Shown piece after piece: positions 52,013-63,989 of a DNA stretch of 64,000 bases (position 1 is its first letter; each line of letters opens with the position of its first letter). A program made the position numbers and the translations under genes. Source of the stretch: Cydia pomonella (lineage: Eukaryota; Arthropoda; Insecta; Lepidoptera; Tortricidae); the NCBI RefSeq assembly GCF_033807575.1, contig NC_084717.1, forward strand, positions 13,863,300-13,927,299, read 5' to 3'. The notes below the pieces were generated by a model. That model searched no databases. It was not told where the DNA came from and saw nothing but the letters and a program-made list of their open reading frames with translations.

Positions 52013-55000
52013 TTACTGTAGCAAGGCAAGCAGGTGTCGCGTCCACTCCAGGATTTTATCCCTGGCGCGAATGGCTGCGATCCGCTTGATTCTGCCAACG
52101 CCTCTTTCTTCTGGCTGCTCCTCTGGTGGTGGGACTTCATTGTTACTGGTCATGTCACATCCAGCCAGAGTATCCACGTCGACATCCGGCCGTTCATCAA
52201 GTGCAGGTGTATGAGGATTTGAACTGTTTGGAGCATCCAACTCCCCGCTGTCCACTTCCGTCTCAGTCGAGTCTGCCGCTACCGGTTCTACCACAGGCAT
52301 CTCGTCATCTACCTCCAGCGGGTAGAGATGGCCAATGGAACGTGTCAAGGAAGAATCGTCAACCTTGACCCTCGCTACTCTACATTCACCATCACTTCCC
52401 CTGATCAGCTCGTGGATCTTCCCCACTTTCCAGAGGTTTCTGTTCTTGAGGTCCGATTTAACCTGTACAAGGTCGCCTACTTGTGGTGATCGATGAGATT
52501 TAACTCTAGGCTGCTTGGGAGAGTTGTTGTACCTTTCTCTCAGGCTAGCAAGATACTGCTTGACAAACATCCTCTTAAATTCTTCTAGGATATTGCATCC
52601 TCTCTTCCAGCTCTCAAACAGGTCGCTCTTTGTAGCAGTGTTACAAGTCGGAATATCCACGGCAGATGGTCTCATGGTCAAACATTGTCCTAGGCTTATG
52701 AAATCTGCCGGGCAGAGGACATGTTCCACTTCTGTACCAACTCTTGCCAGTGGTCTTGAATTCAGTACTGTTTCCACTTCCTTTATCACTGTCAGTAGCC
52801 TGGTATCATTGAGAAGGTGTTTTTCTAGGGTTCTTTTAAGGCAATGCTTCACCAAGGCCACTAGCCGCTCGTAAAACCCTCCATGCCACGGTGCTAGTTG
52901 ACATATGAATTTCCACTGGATGTCATTCTTAATGCAGTATGGCTGTTGTACCATTTCAGCGACTAACTTAAAACAAGTCGCATTATCCGAGTACATTCGT
53001 TGTGGCTTGTTTCTAGCAGCTATAAATCGGCGCAAGGCTAGGAGACATTCTTCTGCCGAAAGGTCCTTCACGATTTCAAGATGTATCGCTCTTACTGTCA
53101 AACACGTGAATAAGGCTACCCATCGTTTCTCTTTACCAGTCTGGGTACTCACAAATAGCGGTCCCAGATAGTCAACACCAGTGAAAGTGAAGGGTCTGCT
53201 ATAATTTACTCGTTCTGGAGGCAGCGCCGGTGTGGCTGGTAAACGATACGGACCGCCGCCGTGTTTTACACACTGGGTACATCGCTTTAACACCTTCATT
53301 ACCTGGGCTTTCCCTTGGGGTATCCAATACCGTTCCCTGATGATACTCAGTGTGTGTGGAGCACCGACGTGGTAGTTACTCTCATGCGTTTCCTTTATGA
53401 TTCTGTCAGTGAACTCGGAATTTTTTGGCAGTAGTATCGGATACTTCATGTCATAGCTCCAGGTGGTGTTCGCCATACGCCCACGGCACCTAAGAAAGCC
53501 GTCTACATCAACAAAGAGATCTAAGTTTCGTGCTAAATGTGTTCTTTTGCCATTTAGTTCTTCTTGGAAGTGCTTCCTTTGTAGATCTTTTATCTCGGAC
53601 ACTATTTTGGCCACAATGGTCTGCTGCTGGATACCTCCTTCATCGGCAGGATTGTCGAGTTCCATGCTTCCATCAGTATGATATTCACCACTCTCTGTAG
53701 GTATGCTCGAATCCTGGGTTTCCATTGGTTCAACGGGATCACTGGGACTTCCTTGCTCGGGGGTCTTACTCTGGTCTGCAACCTCACCAATGGATACTTC
53801 CTGTGTCAGCTCACCTGGGTTGTCACCCAGGACCTCCCCAACAGACAGAAGGTTCTGATGTGCCTCGTAGAGTCTATTTTGGGGCCAGCAGGATTCTTTA
53901 TTAACGAGAAACTCTGGTCCGTTAAACCAAAGTTGCCTTTTCTCTTCAAACAGTTCTGGACGCGTAGCAATATCAGCAGGATTTGCTTTTGTGTGAACGT
54001 AGAACATCTCTGTGTTAGGGTGGTCACGCTTGATTTCGTTCACTCTGTTGGCGACAAAGGGTGGAAGCAGTTTGTTTGACCTCATCCAACTAAGTACAAC
54101 CAAACTATCTGACCACAAATATTCTTTCTCAATATCAAGATCAAGATGGTTCCTTACGTATTTCAGGAGTCTGCTTCCTATCAGAAATCCTAGTAGTTCC
54201 AATTTAGGAATTTTTAATTCGTCCTTGTCTTTGGTCTGTGACACGTGCGATTTTGCCATCAACAGAGAGACTGATTTTCCTTGTCCATCTTCAATCACTT
54301 TAAGGTAGATAACGGCAGCATAAGCGTCTTTGGAAGCATCTGTGAAACAGTGCAAGTGGTACTTAAGGTCACTCCTTGAGACATCTGTACCAAGGTACCT
54401 AGGCACCTCTGTGTCCACTATGGATTTCAGACCTTCCATGACAATTTTCACAGACTGTGTCAACTCCATAGGTAGTTCTGTATCCCATTTACATTTCTTT
54501 TCACAGATATCCTGGAAGATCAGCTTCATTGACAACATGAGTGGGCATACAAAGCCACAGGGGTCATACACACGTGCTAGAGCCCGAAGAACTTTTCTCT
54601 TTGTGTTTATCGGAGGATCTGTGCTGAAGTGGTCCTCAGTCAAATTCAGTTTCAGCGTATCTTCTTCGACATTCCACATAAGTCCAAGCACTTTGACCAG
54701 TCCATGTTTGACTGACCTATGATGTTCTGGTATCATATCCATGAAGCTCTGATTGTTTGATATCCAGTCCCTCATATTCATAGACAGTTGTTCAAACACC
54801 GTTCTTGCTTGGTCATAGATCTGCTTAGCTTCCTGCAAGGTATCAGCTCCAGTCACTAGGTTATCCACATAGCACTTGTCAGCGACTTGTTTCAGCAAGG
54901 CCTTGTTTGACTGGCTTATGTAGTGTCGGATCGTTGCTGTCAGTAAGAATGGACTAGCAACAACTCCAAAAGGTACTCTGCAGAACCTCAGATACAGTAG

Positions 55001-55578
55001 GTTATCCTCAGTCACTTCCTTGGTCGTGTCCTTTAACCAGAGGAACCTTGTGACATCGCGATCATCCTCTTGAAGTGCTACTTGTAGGAAAGCCTTCTCT
55101 ACATCAGCCAGTATGCCATACTTCTTTGTTCGGAACTTCAAAAGTAATGCAGTTAGGTCTTCTAACATAGAAGGTCCGCTGTAAAGGCACTCATTGAGGC
55201 TTTTCTGTCCAGTACTTTTGGCACTAGCGTCGTATACTATCCTCCCCTTGCCGCCATCTTGTTTCACGATATGGTGGGCGAGGTAGTGAATTGGGTGGTC
55301 TCCGTTCAAGTCTGACCCTCTCGTAACGACTTCTATAATTCCTAGATCCAGTTGTTCCCTCAAGATCGAGTCGTACTCCTTAATTAACTGCAAGTCCAGT
55401 CTCTTCACGTTACTCTTCAATCGACCTAAGGCCAATCCAAAATTTGATGGCAATTCTGGTGGGTACTCAATCCAGGGCCATTTTACTAAGTACCGGCCTT
55501 CCTGATATTGCACAGTCTCATTGAAGTGACGAACTGCTTCTTCTTGTCTCGTAGCCTTTGGTGAGTCTGTGATCCCTA
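52013..55578 (-). CDS. BEL/Pao Pol, C-terminal part (RT, RNase H, integrase)
   Basis: The open frame starts at 55513 by Met, but homology extends up to the LINE junction at 55578 (ITDSPKATRQEEAVRHFNET). The reverse transcriptase has GRIVYDASAKS, YGILADVEKAFLQV and the active-site motif YVDN in place of the more common YVDD. RNase H has CFTDASKDAYAAV and WSDS. The integrase has an H2C2 region (HVGAPHT...CTQC) and a D-D-E core (GVDYLGPL, YSDNATCF, WHGGFYERL). A DUF5641-like C-terminus follows. No internal stop. It is separated from its protease by the LINE. Confidence 0.92.
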
Positions 55579-56040
55579 TTTCAATTTCAATTTCAATTTC
55601 AATTTCAATTTATTTATTTGCAACCAAGTACAAAACACATACAACTTAATGCTAGGTGTACAGTACGTGGACCCTGATAGGGCGCAGCAAAACCTTATAG
55701 ACTACATGAAACTAATTTTAATCTTATGGTATATAATGGCTATTAAAATATAATTACAATTCGAACTATTCCATAATTTAATAAACATTCCATAAAAGTA
55801 TTTCATAAAAAAATAATTGATTGACAAAGAAAATACAAATAAAAATAAAATAAAAACGCTATTATAGTCATAGTTACACTGCATTGGAAAAAATAATAAT
55901 CATAGCATCAATAAAATTAAATAAATAACAAAATTAATGAAAAATAACAAAAAAAATATTAATAATAATTAAAAAAAAAAAATCAGAATAATAAACTTTG
56001 GAATGAGAGGCGGACATATTTGAAAACGAGATCATTAAAA

Positions 56041-58994
56041 TCAAAAAGTAATGGGTAAATTTAGGTATTCATTTACACTATAAAAGGACTTTTCTATTAA
56101 ATATGATTTTAATCTTTTAATAAACTTATTAGTGTTGTGCTCATTTTTTATATCAGTAGGTAATTTGTTAAAGATCTGTATTGACATTGAATAAGGCCCA
56201 TTTCTATGCATCATTAATTTTGATGATGTTTGACGCAAATTATTTTTGTAGCGCGATTCATATCGAAGAGGCCCATCTCCAAGAGTTGTGTAGAGTTCGG
56301 GATATTTTTTTACGAACTTACACGATTCCAGTAAGTAAATACCCGCTAAAGTTAAGATTCTGAGACTTTGAAAGTGGAGCTTACAACTGCCGTTTTGCTT
56401 AATGTTTTTAATTATTCGGACGCATTTCTTTTGCAAAATAAATATTTCTTGTACGTTGGGACTGTTCCCCCACAACGTCACTCCATATGAAAGCCATGCA
56501 TGAGCATAGGAATAGTATGCTGTCATTGCTGTCTGGATATTGGTCGCCTTTTTAAGCTCTCGTAGGGCGTATACAAATTGGCTCAACTTGGTTTTTATTT
56601 TTGTATGTGATCTTTCCAGTCTATATTGGTATCTATATTTATTCCGAGTAAGGAGAACGTGGGAACGCAATCTATATGAGTATTATTGAAAGAAAAATTT
56701 ATATTTAATTCTAATTTCTGGCGGGGTCTGAACTGCATAATCTTTGTTTTAGTAAAGTTTATTTCTAGGTTGTGGTCGTTCATCCAACATGCAGCGTCTG
56801 ACATAATGTTATTAAGCTTTTCGTAAAGGCTTTTTTCATTAGTGCACGAGAATAATAGCGAACAGTCATCAGCAAACATGACACATGGTTCATTGAATAT
56901 TTTAGGAAGGTCGTTAATATAAATAATAAAAAGGGCGCATCCAATTACACTCCCTTGAGGGATAGAATCAGTTACAGGCTGGACCTCTGATCTGACAGTA
57001 CAGATTTCGCGCGATGTTTCATTGACGTAATCGATGTCGACATATTGGTTTCTATTTCTAAGGTACGATTGGAACCATTCATGTGCTATTCCGCGGACTC
57101 CTACTCCATATAGTTTGTCAAGGAGTATATTGTAGTTCACTCTTTCGTACGCCTTCGTCATATCGAGCAAAATACCCACAGCATACTCCTTTCTGTTTAA
57201 AATGTTTAGGATTTCATTTATGTATGTGTAGGTAGCTAACGTTGTAGAGCGATTTTGACGAAATCCATTTTGAGCATTGTCAAATATATCATATTTTTCA
57301 CAAAATGAATACAATCGACTGCACATTGCCTTTTCGAATATTTTTGAAATCACAGGTAATAACGCAATGGGGCGATAATTATTTGGATCCGTTTTTTTAC
57401 CCTTCTTGTGTATTGGTTTGATTAGGGCAATTTTCAATAAATCAGGAAATACACCTTCTTGAAATGATAGGTTAATGAGATAAGTTAATGGTGGTGTTAA
57501 CTCCTCAGCGCACGCTTTTATAAGTGACGATGGCAGTTCGTCGATACCGTGACTATTTTTGGGCTTTAGGTTTTTTATTAGTTTGTTTACCTCATCAGGA
57601 TAAACTGGTCGTAGGAACATTGTGTTTTCGCTGGATTGCACAACTGGTCTGCCGCGCGGCGCCCCACCTGCCCGCGTCGCATGGGATCGCCCAGCACTGA
57701 CAAACAGCTGATTGAATGCGTTGGAAACAAGTTTAGGGTCAGATGTTAGTTTATTGCGGACATGTAGTTGTATGTTTTTTTTTTTTTTTTTTAGCACGGT
57801 AAGATGTTTTATTTGTGCTTTGTTTTATAATTTGCCAGGTACATTTCATTTTATTTGTAGATTCACTCATTTTGTTTGTGAAGTAAAGTTTTTTTGCTTG
57901 TACAATTACGCTTTTTAATGTTTTTTCATATTGTTTATAATAATTTTTTAAAATTTTATTTCTAGATGCCATGGAATGGATTTTTAGTAGTCTTTTGTTT
58001 TTACAAGATATTTTAATTCCGGGAGTGAGCCACGGAAGCGTTTTAGCTGTCTTTATTTTTATTCGTTTTTTAGGTATGCAACTGTCGAGTATGTCGAGCA
58101 ATCTATTATTAAATGAATTATAATTTTGGTTAACAGAGTGATTTGAGAACATATAATTTTGCCAGTCAGTATTTTTCAGTGCTAATTTAAATGCATTTAT
58201 ATTTTCAGAGTTATATATCCGTTTTGTTTGGAACCAAGAATCTGATGTAGTAGTACTTTGGTCGCTTTTTAAGTTGATTAAATTTAGTGTAGTGCATTTG
58301 TGGTCCGAGAAACCGAATTCACACACTTCAACGTCAAAGTCTCTAGTAAAGTTTGTGAATATAAGATCAAGACATGTTGACCCGCTTTTATTTATACGCG
58401 TGGGTTTGTTTACATATTGTTTGTAATTATATTCGAGCATGAAGTCAAGAAGTGTCGCGGTTTGTTTCGAATCTATCAGAACATTTACGTTGAAATCACC
58501 GCCGATGATAATCCTTTTTTTGTGGAATTTCATAAGGTGGTCCATAATCAATCTTAATTGTCTATAGAATATGTCAGTCTCCCTACCATTCCAGTATAAG
58601 GTAATTATAATAATTTCAAACATTGCTATTTCCACTGCACATACTTCTATGATATATTCTACTGACATTTCCATGATTTCTCTGTGTTCAACGTAGTCAT
58701 ACTTTTGTCTAGTAAGATACTAACTCCGCCGCCGCTGTGGTTCTCGCGATGAAACGATGCTACCAGGTGGTATCCTTGAAAGTGGATGTGGGCTGCTTTG
58801 GCTTGGGTCAGCCAGGTCTCTGAAGCACAAAAAGCTAGTAGAGACTCGCTTTGATCTTCCAAGAATATCTCTAATATTTCTTGCTTGTTGAATAAGCTCT
58901 GCATATTTTGAAACATGACTTTTTGAGGCTTTGAGTCTATCTGTGCACTATTTAATCTATCTAATTTAGTCTCGAAAGGAATGCCGGTTTTCAT
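56041..58994 (-). pseudogene. LINE ORF2 (endonuclease + reverse transcriptase), frameshifted
   Basis: The endonuclease part (58994-57751) shows FQNMQSLFN, ASETWL, GGDFNVNV and FSDHKC motifs. The reverse transcriptase (57797-56595) shows NSHGIDELPS, NYRPIALLPVISKIFEKAM, QNGFRQNRST, the palm motif MTKAYERVNY, IPQGSVIG and the active-site FADD. A C-terminal region (56670-56041) follows. Frame changes occur near 58665, at the 18-base poly-T run 57776-57793 and near 56620. The poly-T one could be a sequencing error. It would nick target DNA and copy the RNA. It overlaps the ORF1 stop by about 29 bases. Confidence 0.9.
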
Positions 58995-59877
58995 TTGAGT
59001 TGCTTATTAAGCTGCTTACAGTTTGGTTTATTTGTTCGGCAATCTCAGGGCTGATTTTATTATTTTGCATAGCCATTTTAGTGTGAGGCGATAGTGCAAG
59101 TGTTTCGTCGTATCGGTTTTTGCATGCCTCATCTTTTCCGGCTATGGGGCTTGTCACGGTGCCGTTGTTATTTTCTGTAACATTTATGGCCGGTGTGGTT
59201 TCTGTTACGCACGCAGTTGAGGGTAGCGGTAGTGTATTTAAAACTGGGAGAAATTGTTGTCCGTTAATAAACAGTCGGTTATTACGTATTACGGCATGCT
59301 TTCCACATTCTCGAGCCCTTCGGAGATGTTCTCTCAGAGTCCGCCTTAACCGTAAGGCTTCATTATCTAATACTTCTGAGACAGCGTAGCCAGAGTTCCT
59401 AAAGCAGCCGGCGTTATCTAACACGTAGTTTTTCATTCGCTTGCTTATGAGCTCGATTACAAGTGGCCGACGTCTGCCGTTTTTACCTATTCGCCTTATA
59501 CTTTCGATGTAGCCATCAATATTTATATTTAATAGGTCGTAAAACATGTTACTTAATCGAGGGTAAAGATCTGAATCTTGCTCGTCGTAATATTCATCCA
59601 AGCCGTAGAGTATGAAGCTTTTGGGGTTCTGGTCGGGTGGTGTAATTTTTGACATATCTAAAGTATTTGTCAAATTGAATTGTGACTGCAATTCTTGTAA
59701 CTGTGTTTTTATTTCTACGTTCTCTTTTTGTAAGATCGCTATTTTGTTAGTGGTTTCATTTATCTGCTGAGACATAACTTCTTGTCGAGAGGATAGAGTA
59801 GTATGCTGTTGTGTAAAGTCACTTCTAATTTTAGATATTGCTGAGCTGACCTCTGCTTGTATCAATATTTTTATTTT
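58966..59877 (-). CDS. LINE ORF1 protein (in frame with the upstream BEL/Pao protease)
   Basis: About 300 codons. A coiled-coil-like stretch (NETTNKIAILQKENVEIKTQ) is followed by an RNA-binding-like region (SFILYGLDEYYDE...RRIGKNGRRRPLVIEL). This is the layout of CR1/Jockey-group ORF1 proteins that coat the element's RNA. No stop separates it from the BEL/Pao frame at its 5' side, so one 524-codon open frame (60540-58966) joins the two elements. Confidence 0.82.
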   Translation of the reverse strand, partial: KIKILIQAEVSSAISKIRSDFTQQHTTLSSRQEVMSQQINETTNKIAILQKENVEIKTQLQELQSQFNLTNTLDMSKITPPDQNPKSFILYGLDEYYDEQDSDLYPRLSNMFYDLLNINIDGYIESIRRIGKNGRRRPLVIELISKRMKNYVLDNAGCFRNSGYAVSEVLDNEALRLRRTLREHLRRARECGKHAVIRNNRLFINGQQFLPVLNTLPLPSTACVTETTPAINVTENNNGTVTSPIAGKDEACKNRYDETLALSPHTKMAMQNNKISPEIAEQINQTVSSLISNSNENRHSFRD

Positions 59878-60540
59878 TAGGTTCTCTAATGACCATAAGA
59901 ACCTTACATCTATGTTTCTTAAAGGCAGATCTGGCTCACTGAAATACGGACAGCTAGGAGTGTGACACTGGCAATATGTGACCACTGAGAGGACCTCGCT
60001 TCTTTCTTCAGATGTAAGCTTCCCTGTAGGCACCCATCCAAAATCAGTATCCAATAACCAAAAATCTTCCGACACCTGGATCTTTCTTTCTCTGAGGATA
60101 GCGCCAAAGAAATCATTTCCGATGAGTACATCAACAACCTCTCCAACTGTCTCATCATCAGCAACAATATCGACTCCAGGATACTTGAAGGATGTCACCG
60201 GAACTCTGTCTGTGATTCTTGGTACGACGTTCACCGTAAACTGCTTGGTGACATTGCGTTTCGTCAGGATGTTGACTGTTGTTGAGGGGGTCGACGTCTC
60301 CCGAGGTTCAGAAGCTCCGAAGGTGAATATGAGTAGCTGGTCTTCCTGGAGGGTAGGCAGGCCTAACTTTTTTGCAGCTGCTAGAGTAATGTAACTCCGC
60401 TGACTACCGCAGTCTAAGAAGATTCTGCCTTTGCTACTTTTCTTAGTTAGAGGATTTTGAAGAGTTGCCACTGCGGTCATCTGAGGCCGGATTGGGACAG
60501 AATATGAGCAGGTGGTCTCCTTTACAGCGGAAGGAAGCAA
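59878..60540 (-). CDS. BEL/Pao protease region, truncated by the LINE
   Basis: It shows a retropepsin-like GRIFLDCGSQRSYIT (DxGS active-site motif) and IGNDFFGAIL, the usual downstream motif, then LLDTDFGWVPTGKL. It ends FLWSLENL at the insertion point. The frame is +1 relative to gag, and the two overlap around 60443-60540. Confidence 0.88.
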
Positions 60541-61669
60541 TCTTGCGCTTGCAGGATGATGTTGTATGATTGCGTCGAAGGCAGTGTAGACACCTTCCTG
60601 TCACTTGCTTCTGACGAGCTTCAACTGTACTGTATTTCCGACAGTCCCTGCTAGCATGTCCTTTCAGATTGCAAAACAAGCATGCCCTTTTTGGTCGCTT
60701 TGAAGGTGGTGCACCTGCACCAGCATTTCCCGCATGTTTCCGCTTCCGGCTACTCAAAGACCTTACCTCTGTACGGACTTGCAGTGCCTCAGTTGTGCTA
60801 CTACGAGGCACGGCAATGGTCTCTGGAGTTTGTACTACTGTAGCTGCTGACTTCTCCATTGCCGTGATTATGCGGTCTAAATTATTTCTGATGGCCTTCA
60901 AGTCAGTACCTTCACCTATGAGGTGGTGCTCATGGATCACCCTTTCTGGGAACTTTGATAATACCAGCGCTCTTAAGTGGTTGCCTCCAACTGGTTCCCC
61001 GAGCTTCTCCAACACCCTGAGATTTCGCTCAACACTATCCAGAACACTCCGGCAGCTGGCACTAGTATGGTCTGCCTTTTGAAGTTGGTTGAGTGCTGTA
61101 TAATGTGCGTCTATTAAAGTGTCAGTTGACCCATAACGTTGCTTCAAAGTATCCACTGCAACCGAGTAGTTTGCGTTGGTAGCTGCCATTCCTGAAACTG
61201 TTTCAAGAGCTGCACCTTTTAGGCAGCTCAGGAGGTACATAAGTTTCTCTGATTCCTGTAACTGTCTCTGGTCTACATTGGCAGCAAATCGGTCCCAAAA
61301 TTCGCACCATTTCAGCTTATCGCCGGAGAAGGTTGGCAGGCTCAACTCGGGTAGCTTTGACTTATTGACAGCTCCACTTCGCCTCTTGTTAATCTGCCAT
61401 GCAATTTCCAGTTCTGTCAATATATCTTCGGCCTTGAGTTGATCCTGTGTCATGCTAACCACGTCTGCATCCGGCACCACACTTAAATATTGAAATATCT
61501 CCTTCTCAAAGGTCCCCAAGCACTGTTTCAATTTTAAGTGGAGTGCCGTGAACTTGTCTTCACTGACAACTCCGTCTGCTTGCAATTGCTCCCAGAGGGC
61601 CTGAGAGTCCGCAGTCACCGTTAGTAACTTTTCATGGCGCAGCTTAACCCGACTGTATAAACTTGCCAT
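60443..61669 (-). CDS. BEL/Pao Gag (408 aa)
   Basis: A DUF1759-type capsid region (LPELSLPTFSGDKLKWCEFW at about residue 105-125) is followed by zinc knuckles CLFCNLKGHASRDC and CLHCLRRNHTTSSC. The frame then runs out at 60443. The zinc-knuckle region overlaps the pol frame. It forms the particle that packages element RNA. Confidence 0.92.
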   Translation of the reverse strand: MASLYSRVKLRHEKLLTVTADSQALWEQLQADGVVSEDKFTALHLKLKQCLGTFEKEIFQYLSVVPDADVVSMTQDQLKAEDILTELEIAWQINKRRSGAVNKSKLPELSLPTFSGDKLKWCEFWDRFAANVDQRQLQESEKLMYLLSCLKGAALETVSGMAATNANYSVAVDTLKQRYGSTDTLIDAHYTALNQLQKADHTSASCRSVLDSVERNLRVLEKLGEPVGGNHLRALVLSKFPERVIHEHHLIGEGTDLKAIRNNLDRIITAMEKSAATVVQTPETIAVPRSSTTEALQVRTEVRSLSSRKRKHAGNAGAGAPPSKRPKRACLFCNLKGHASRDCRKYSTVEARQKQVTGRCLHCLRRNHTTSSCKRKIASFRCKGDHLLIFCPNPASDDRSGNSSKSSN

Positions 61670-63154
61670 GATGCCAGCTGAAAATAATTAACAGAGTTAG
61701 TTAGCCTACACTAGTTTGGCGTATAAATAACCATTATGGCGATATCCGCGGCTACTCAACGCCAGAATTCTACAAAATACTATGTAATTCAAAAATGTAG
61801 GTAGTATTCGTCTTGGCGGAGGCACTACCGTACTTCCCATTACTTTCTTCAGCCTAATGTTGTTTTTTCCAGGGATTTCACGTCGAATGTTCCCAACAAA
61901 TAACATACATCTTTACGTATTCATGGTTTAAACTCACCCAGGAAACCGTGCTGCCGTACAAGTAAACAACTTATTCTTTTTTTTCGTTCCGGGCGGTGGA
62001 ATGAACACGCGTATGCTACGTATCACAAAACACGTCTCGAACCGGCCAGGTACATTCCCTGCTTCTTGGTGCAGCTGTAATGTACACAGAATACCAAAAT
62101 GACCACATTTTACAAAACGACCTAACATATTTGTTGATAATTCTAAGATAAACTTTGTCGCCGAGAGGCCGACGGCGCCATGGCGGCTTAACCAACTACA
62201 TTACAACTTATTCGTACCTGCAATTGTGCTGCAACTCGCTTTGGAAATGATTCCCTGTACCAGAACTGAGACCGCAATCCCCACAACACTGTGATTTATC
62301 AACTGCCTAATACACTTAATGATAAGCTTAAGCAAGAAACTTGAAGACGCCACTCGCTCAAGTCGCTCGAGTAACTTTGAATACCGCGAAATTTCTGTTT
62401 TTTCCTCGTTGTTTTTTTCTCTTGACGTTGGGTCTTGCTAGGATTGCCAGTGTGCAGTGGTGCGTTCCGATTCTCATTCATGTCCGGAAGATTGTTTGAC
62501 TTACCGGTAAATTTACCAAATAGTAAATCTCATTAAACGCGAATAAGAAATATAAATTACCATAAGTAATCTATTGGATAAAAGGTAATTTATAGTTACC
62601 CTTCATCTGACATTCTATACCACGCTCGTTCGTCTATCACTAAAAATAAAATGATGAAATCCGAACGTACGCTTAAGGACATAGATAAGGTAAAAAAGGA
62701 ACAATTATCTAATACCATCTATATAAAAGGTATGATAGCCAACATAACAAAAATACCTTATGAATATATCTTAAAATAACAATTACACAACAACGATCGA
62801 GTGTATAATCATAACAGTTAGGTAATATTTTAATGTAGCCCAATACTTAATCTAGCCTAGGGTGCACCCTTTTACCACAAAAACGAAATAAAGGTTAAAT
62901 TAGTACTACGGGATTGAAACAACATTCCGTTTTAATTCTTTAATAAACTCGTCGCATGCTGTGAAAGTAATAATAATTAATTTCGTACGTATTTTCAAAA
63001 GAAAATACGCCAACCGGGTACCTTGAGCTCAAACAATTCAAAACTTAATTTGACAATCTCCGCTACAAGGCCCTTCAAAGTGATCTACAGATGGAATAGC
63101 CAAACTTAATCTGGCTTCCCATCATCTAAAATCTCAGATCATCTCCACCAATTT
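61670..63154 (-). other. leader of the second BEL/Pao element
   Basis: About 1.5 kb between the 5' LTR and the gag start. It has only short frames without family features. The region next to the LTR (TTGGTGGAGATGATC on the minus strand, three bases in) is the expected primer-binding site, tRNA not assigned. Confidence 0.7.
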
Positions 63155-63989
63155 TGTCGCGCCTTCTATACCCACCTTGTGTAACACAAGTGCCTGAATC
63201 CAAACGGGTATAAATTCGCTTGGGCAACAAAATATATATCACATCATCAATACATATAATACCATGCCACATGAGAGTAGGAGAAGGGGGTCACCTTCGA
63301 CCACACTGTTACATGTACAGTACATTTACTTCAGAGTTGGCATCGCACGCATCAATATGAGAGTCTAGTCTACTGGCCTATCCAGAGTGACTCATCCGTA
63401 CGATCGGTTCGCCTCCAGACTAGGTACTACCGACTAGTACCCTGGTGTCCTACACACCACCTGGACGTGGGGGCGATGCCCCCACGGGGTCCTCCATAAG
63501 CCTGCCCCCTAGACCCGGCCCTTGTACTCCAACTCATAACCGACCGTACTACATGCTTTGCCTGTGTGCTTCCGGTACACACTCCATGAAGCTACGGGCT
63601 TCCCTGTCCAATGTCCTTGTTGTCTAGGTACATACACCTCAAGATTGGACTACACCTTAGTGAAACTACGTTAACCAAGGACCGTTGGTCAACCCCCTTG
63701 TTCCACTCCCATGCAGCTAGGATGTCGATTATATAAGCGTAAATATGTGTATAAACACTCACCAGGGCAGGCTCCCGTTACCGCGTGGAGGCACACCGAG
63801 TACTTAATTTCTCAGCACACCCAGCGCCATTCCACGCCTCATGCACGTACCTTCATTTTGTTCTTCCCAATGGCGCCATCGTGCTTTTTCCGCCATCGGA
63901 ACTGTCATCCGAGCAGTCAGTGTTGCCACATGACAAAGTAGTAACCTAGTTGATACCACTTACCAACTTACATCGCGCTTGGCGCGACA
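63155..63989 (-). repeat. 5' LTR of the second BEL/Pao element
   Basis: 835 bp, the same sequence as 51159-51993. CAAAG follows at 63990-63994. Confidence 0.94.

Larger units (their letters stand above)
55579..59877 (-). mobile_element. non-LTR retrotransposon (CR1/Jockey group) nested in BEL/Pao pol
   Basis: Full-length-like 4.3-kb element on the minus strand. ORF1 comes first, then an AP-type endonuclease and reverse transcriptase ORF2, then an AT-rich 3' UTR. It ends in five (ATTGAA)-type units (55580-55612). It interrupts pol between codons reading E-N-L and G-I-T. At most TA is duplicated, and the host frame closes exactly when the insert is removed. ORF2 has three frameshifts, so this copy is probably dead. 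Confidence 0.9.
51159..63989 (-). mobile_element. 12.8-kb BEL/Pao retrotransposon with a nested LINE
   Basis: Two 835-bp LTRs (51159-51993 and 63155-63989) look identical by eye. They end in a 9-bp inverted repeat, TGTCGCGCC/GGCGCGACA. CAAAG flanks both sides (51154-51158 and 63990-63994). On the minus strand: 5' LTR, a leader of about 1.5 kb, gag, then pol, split by a 4.3-kb non-LTR element. A single frameshift also separates the gag and pol frames. Removing the LINE restores an open pol frame across the junction. It is not autonomous in this form. Confidence 0.94.
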
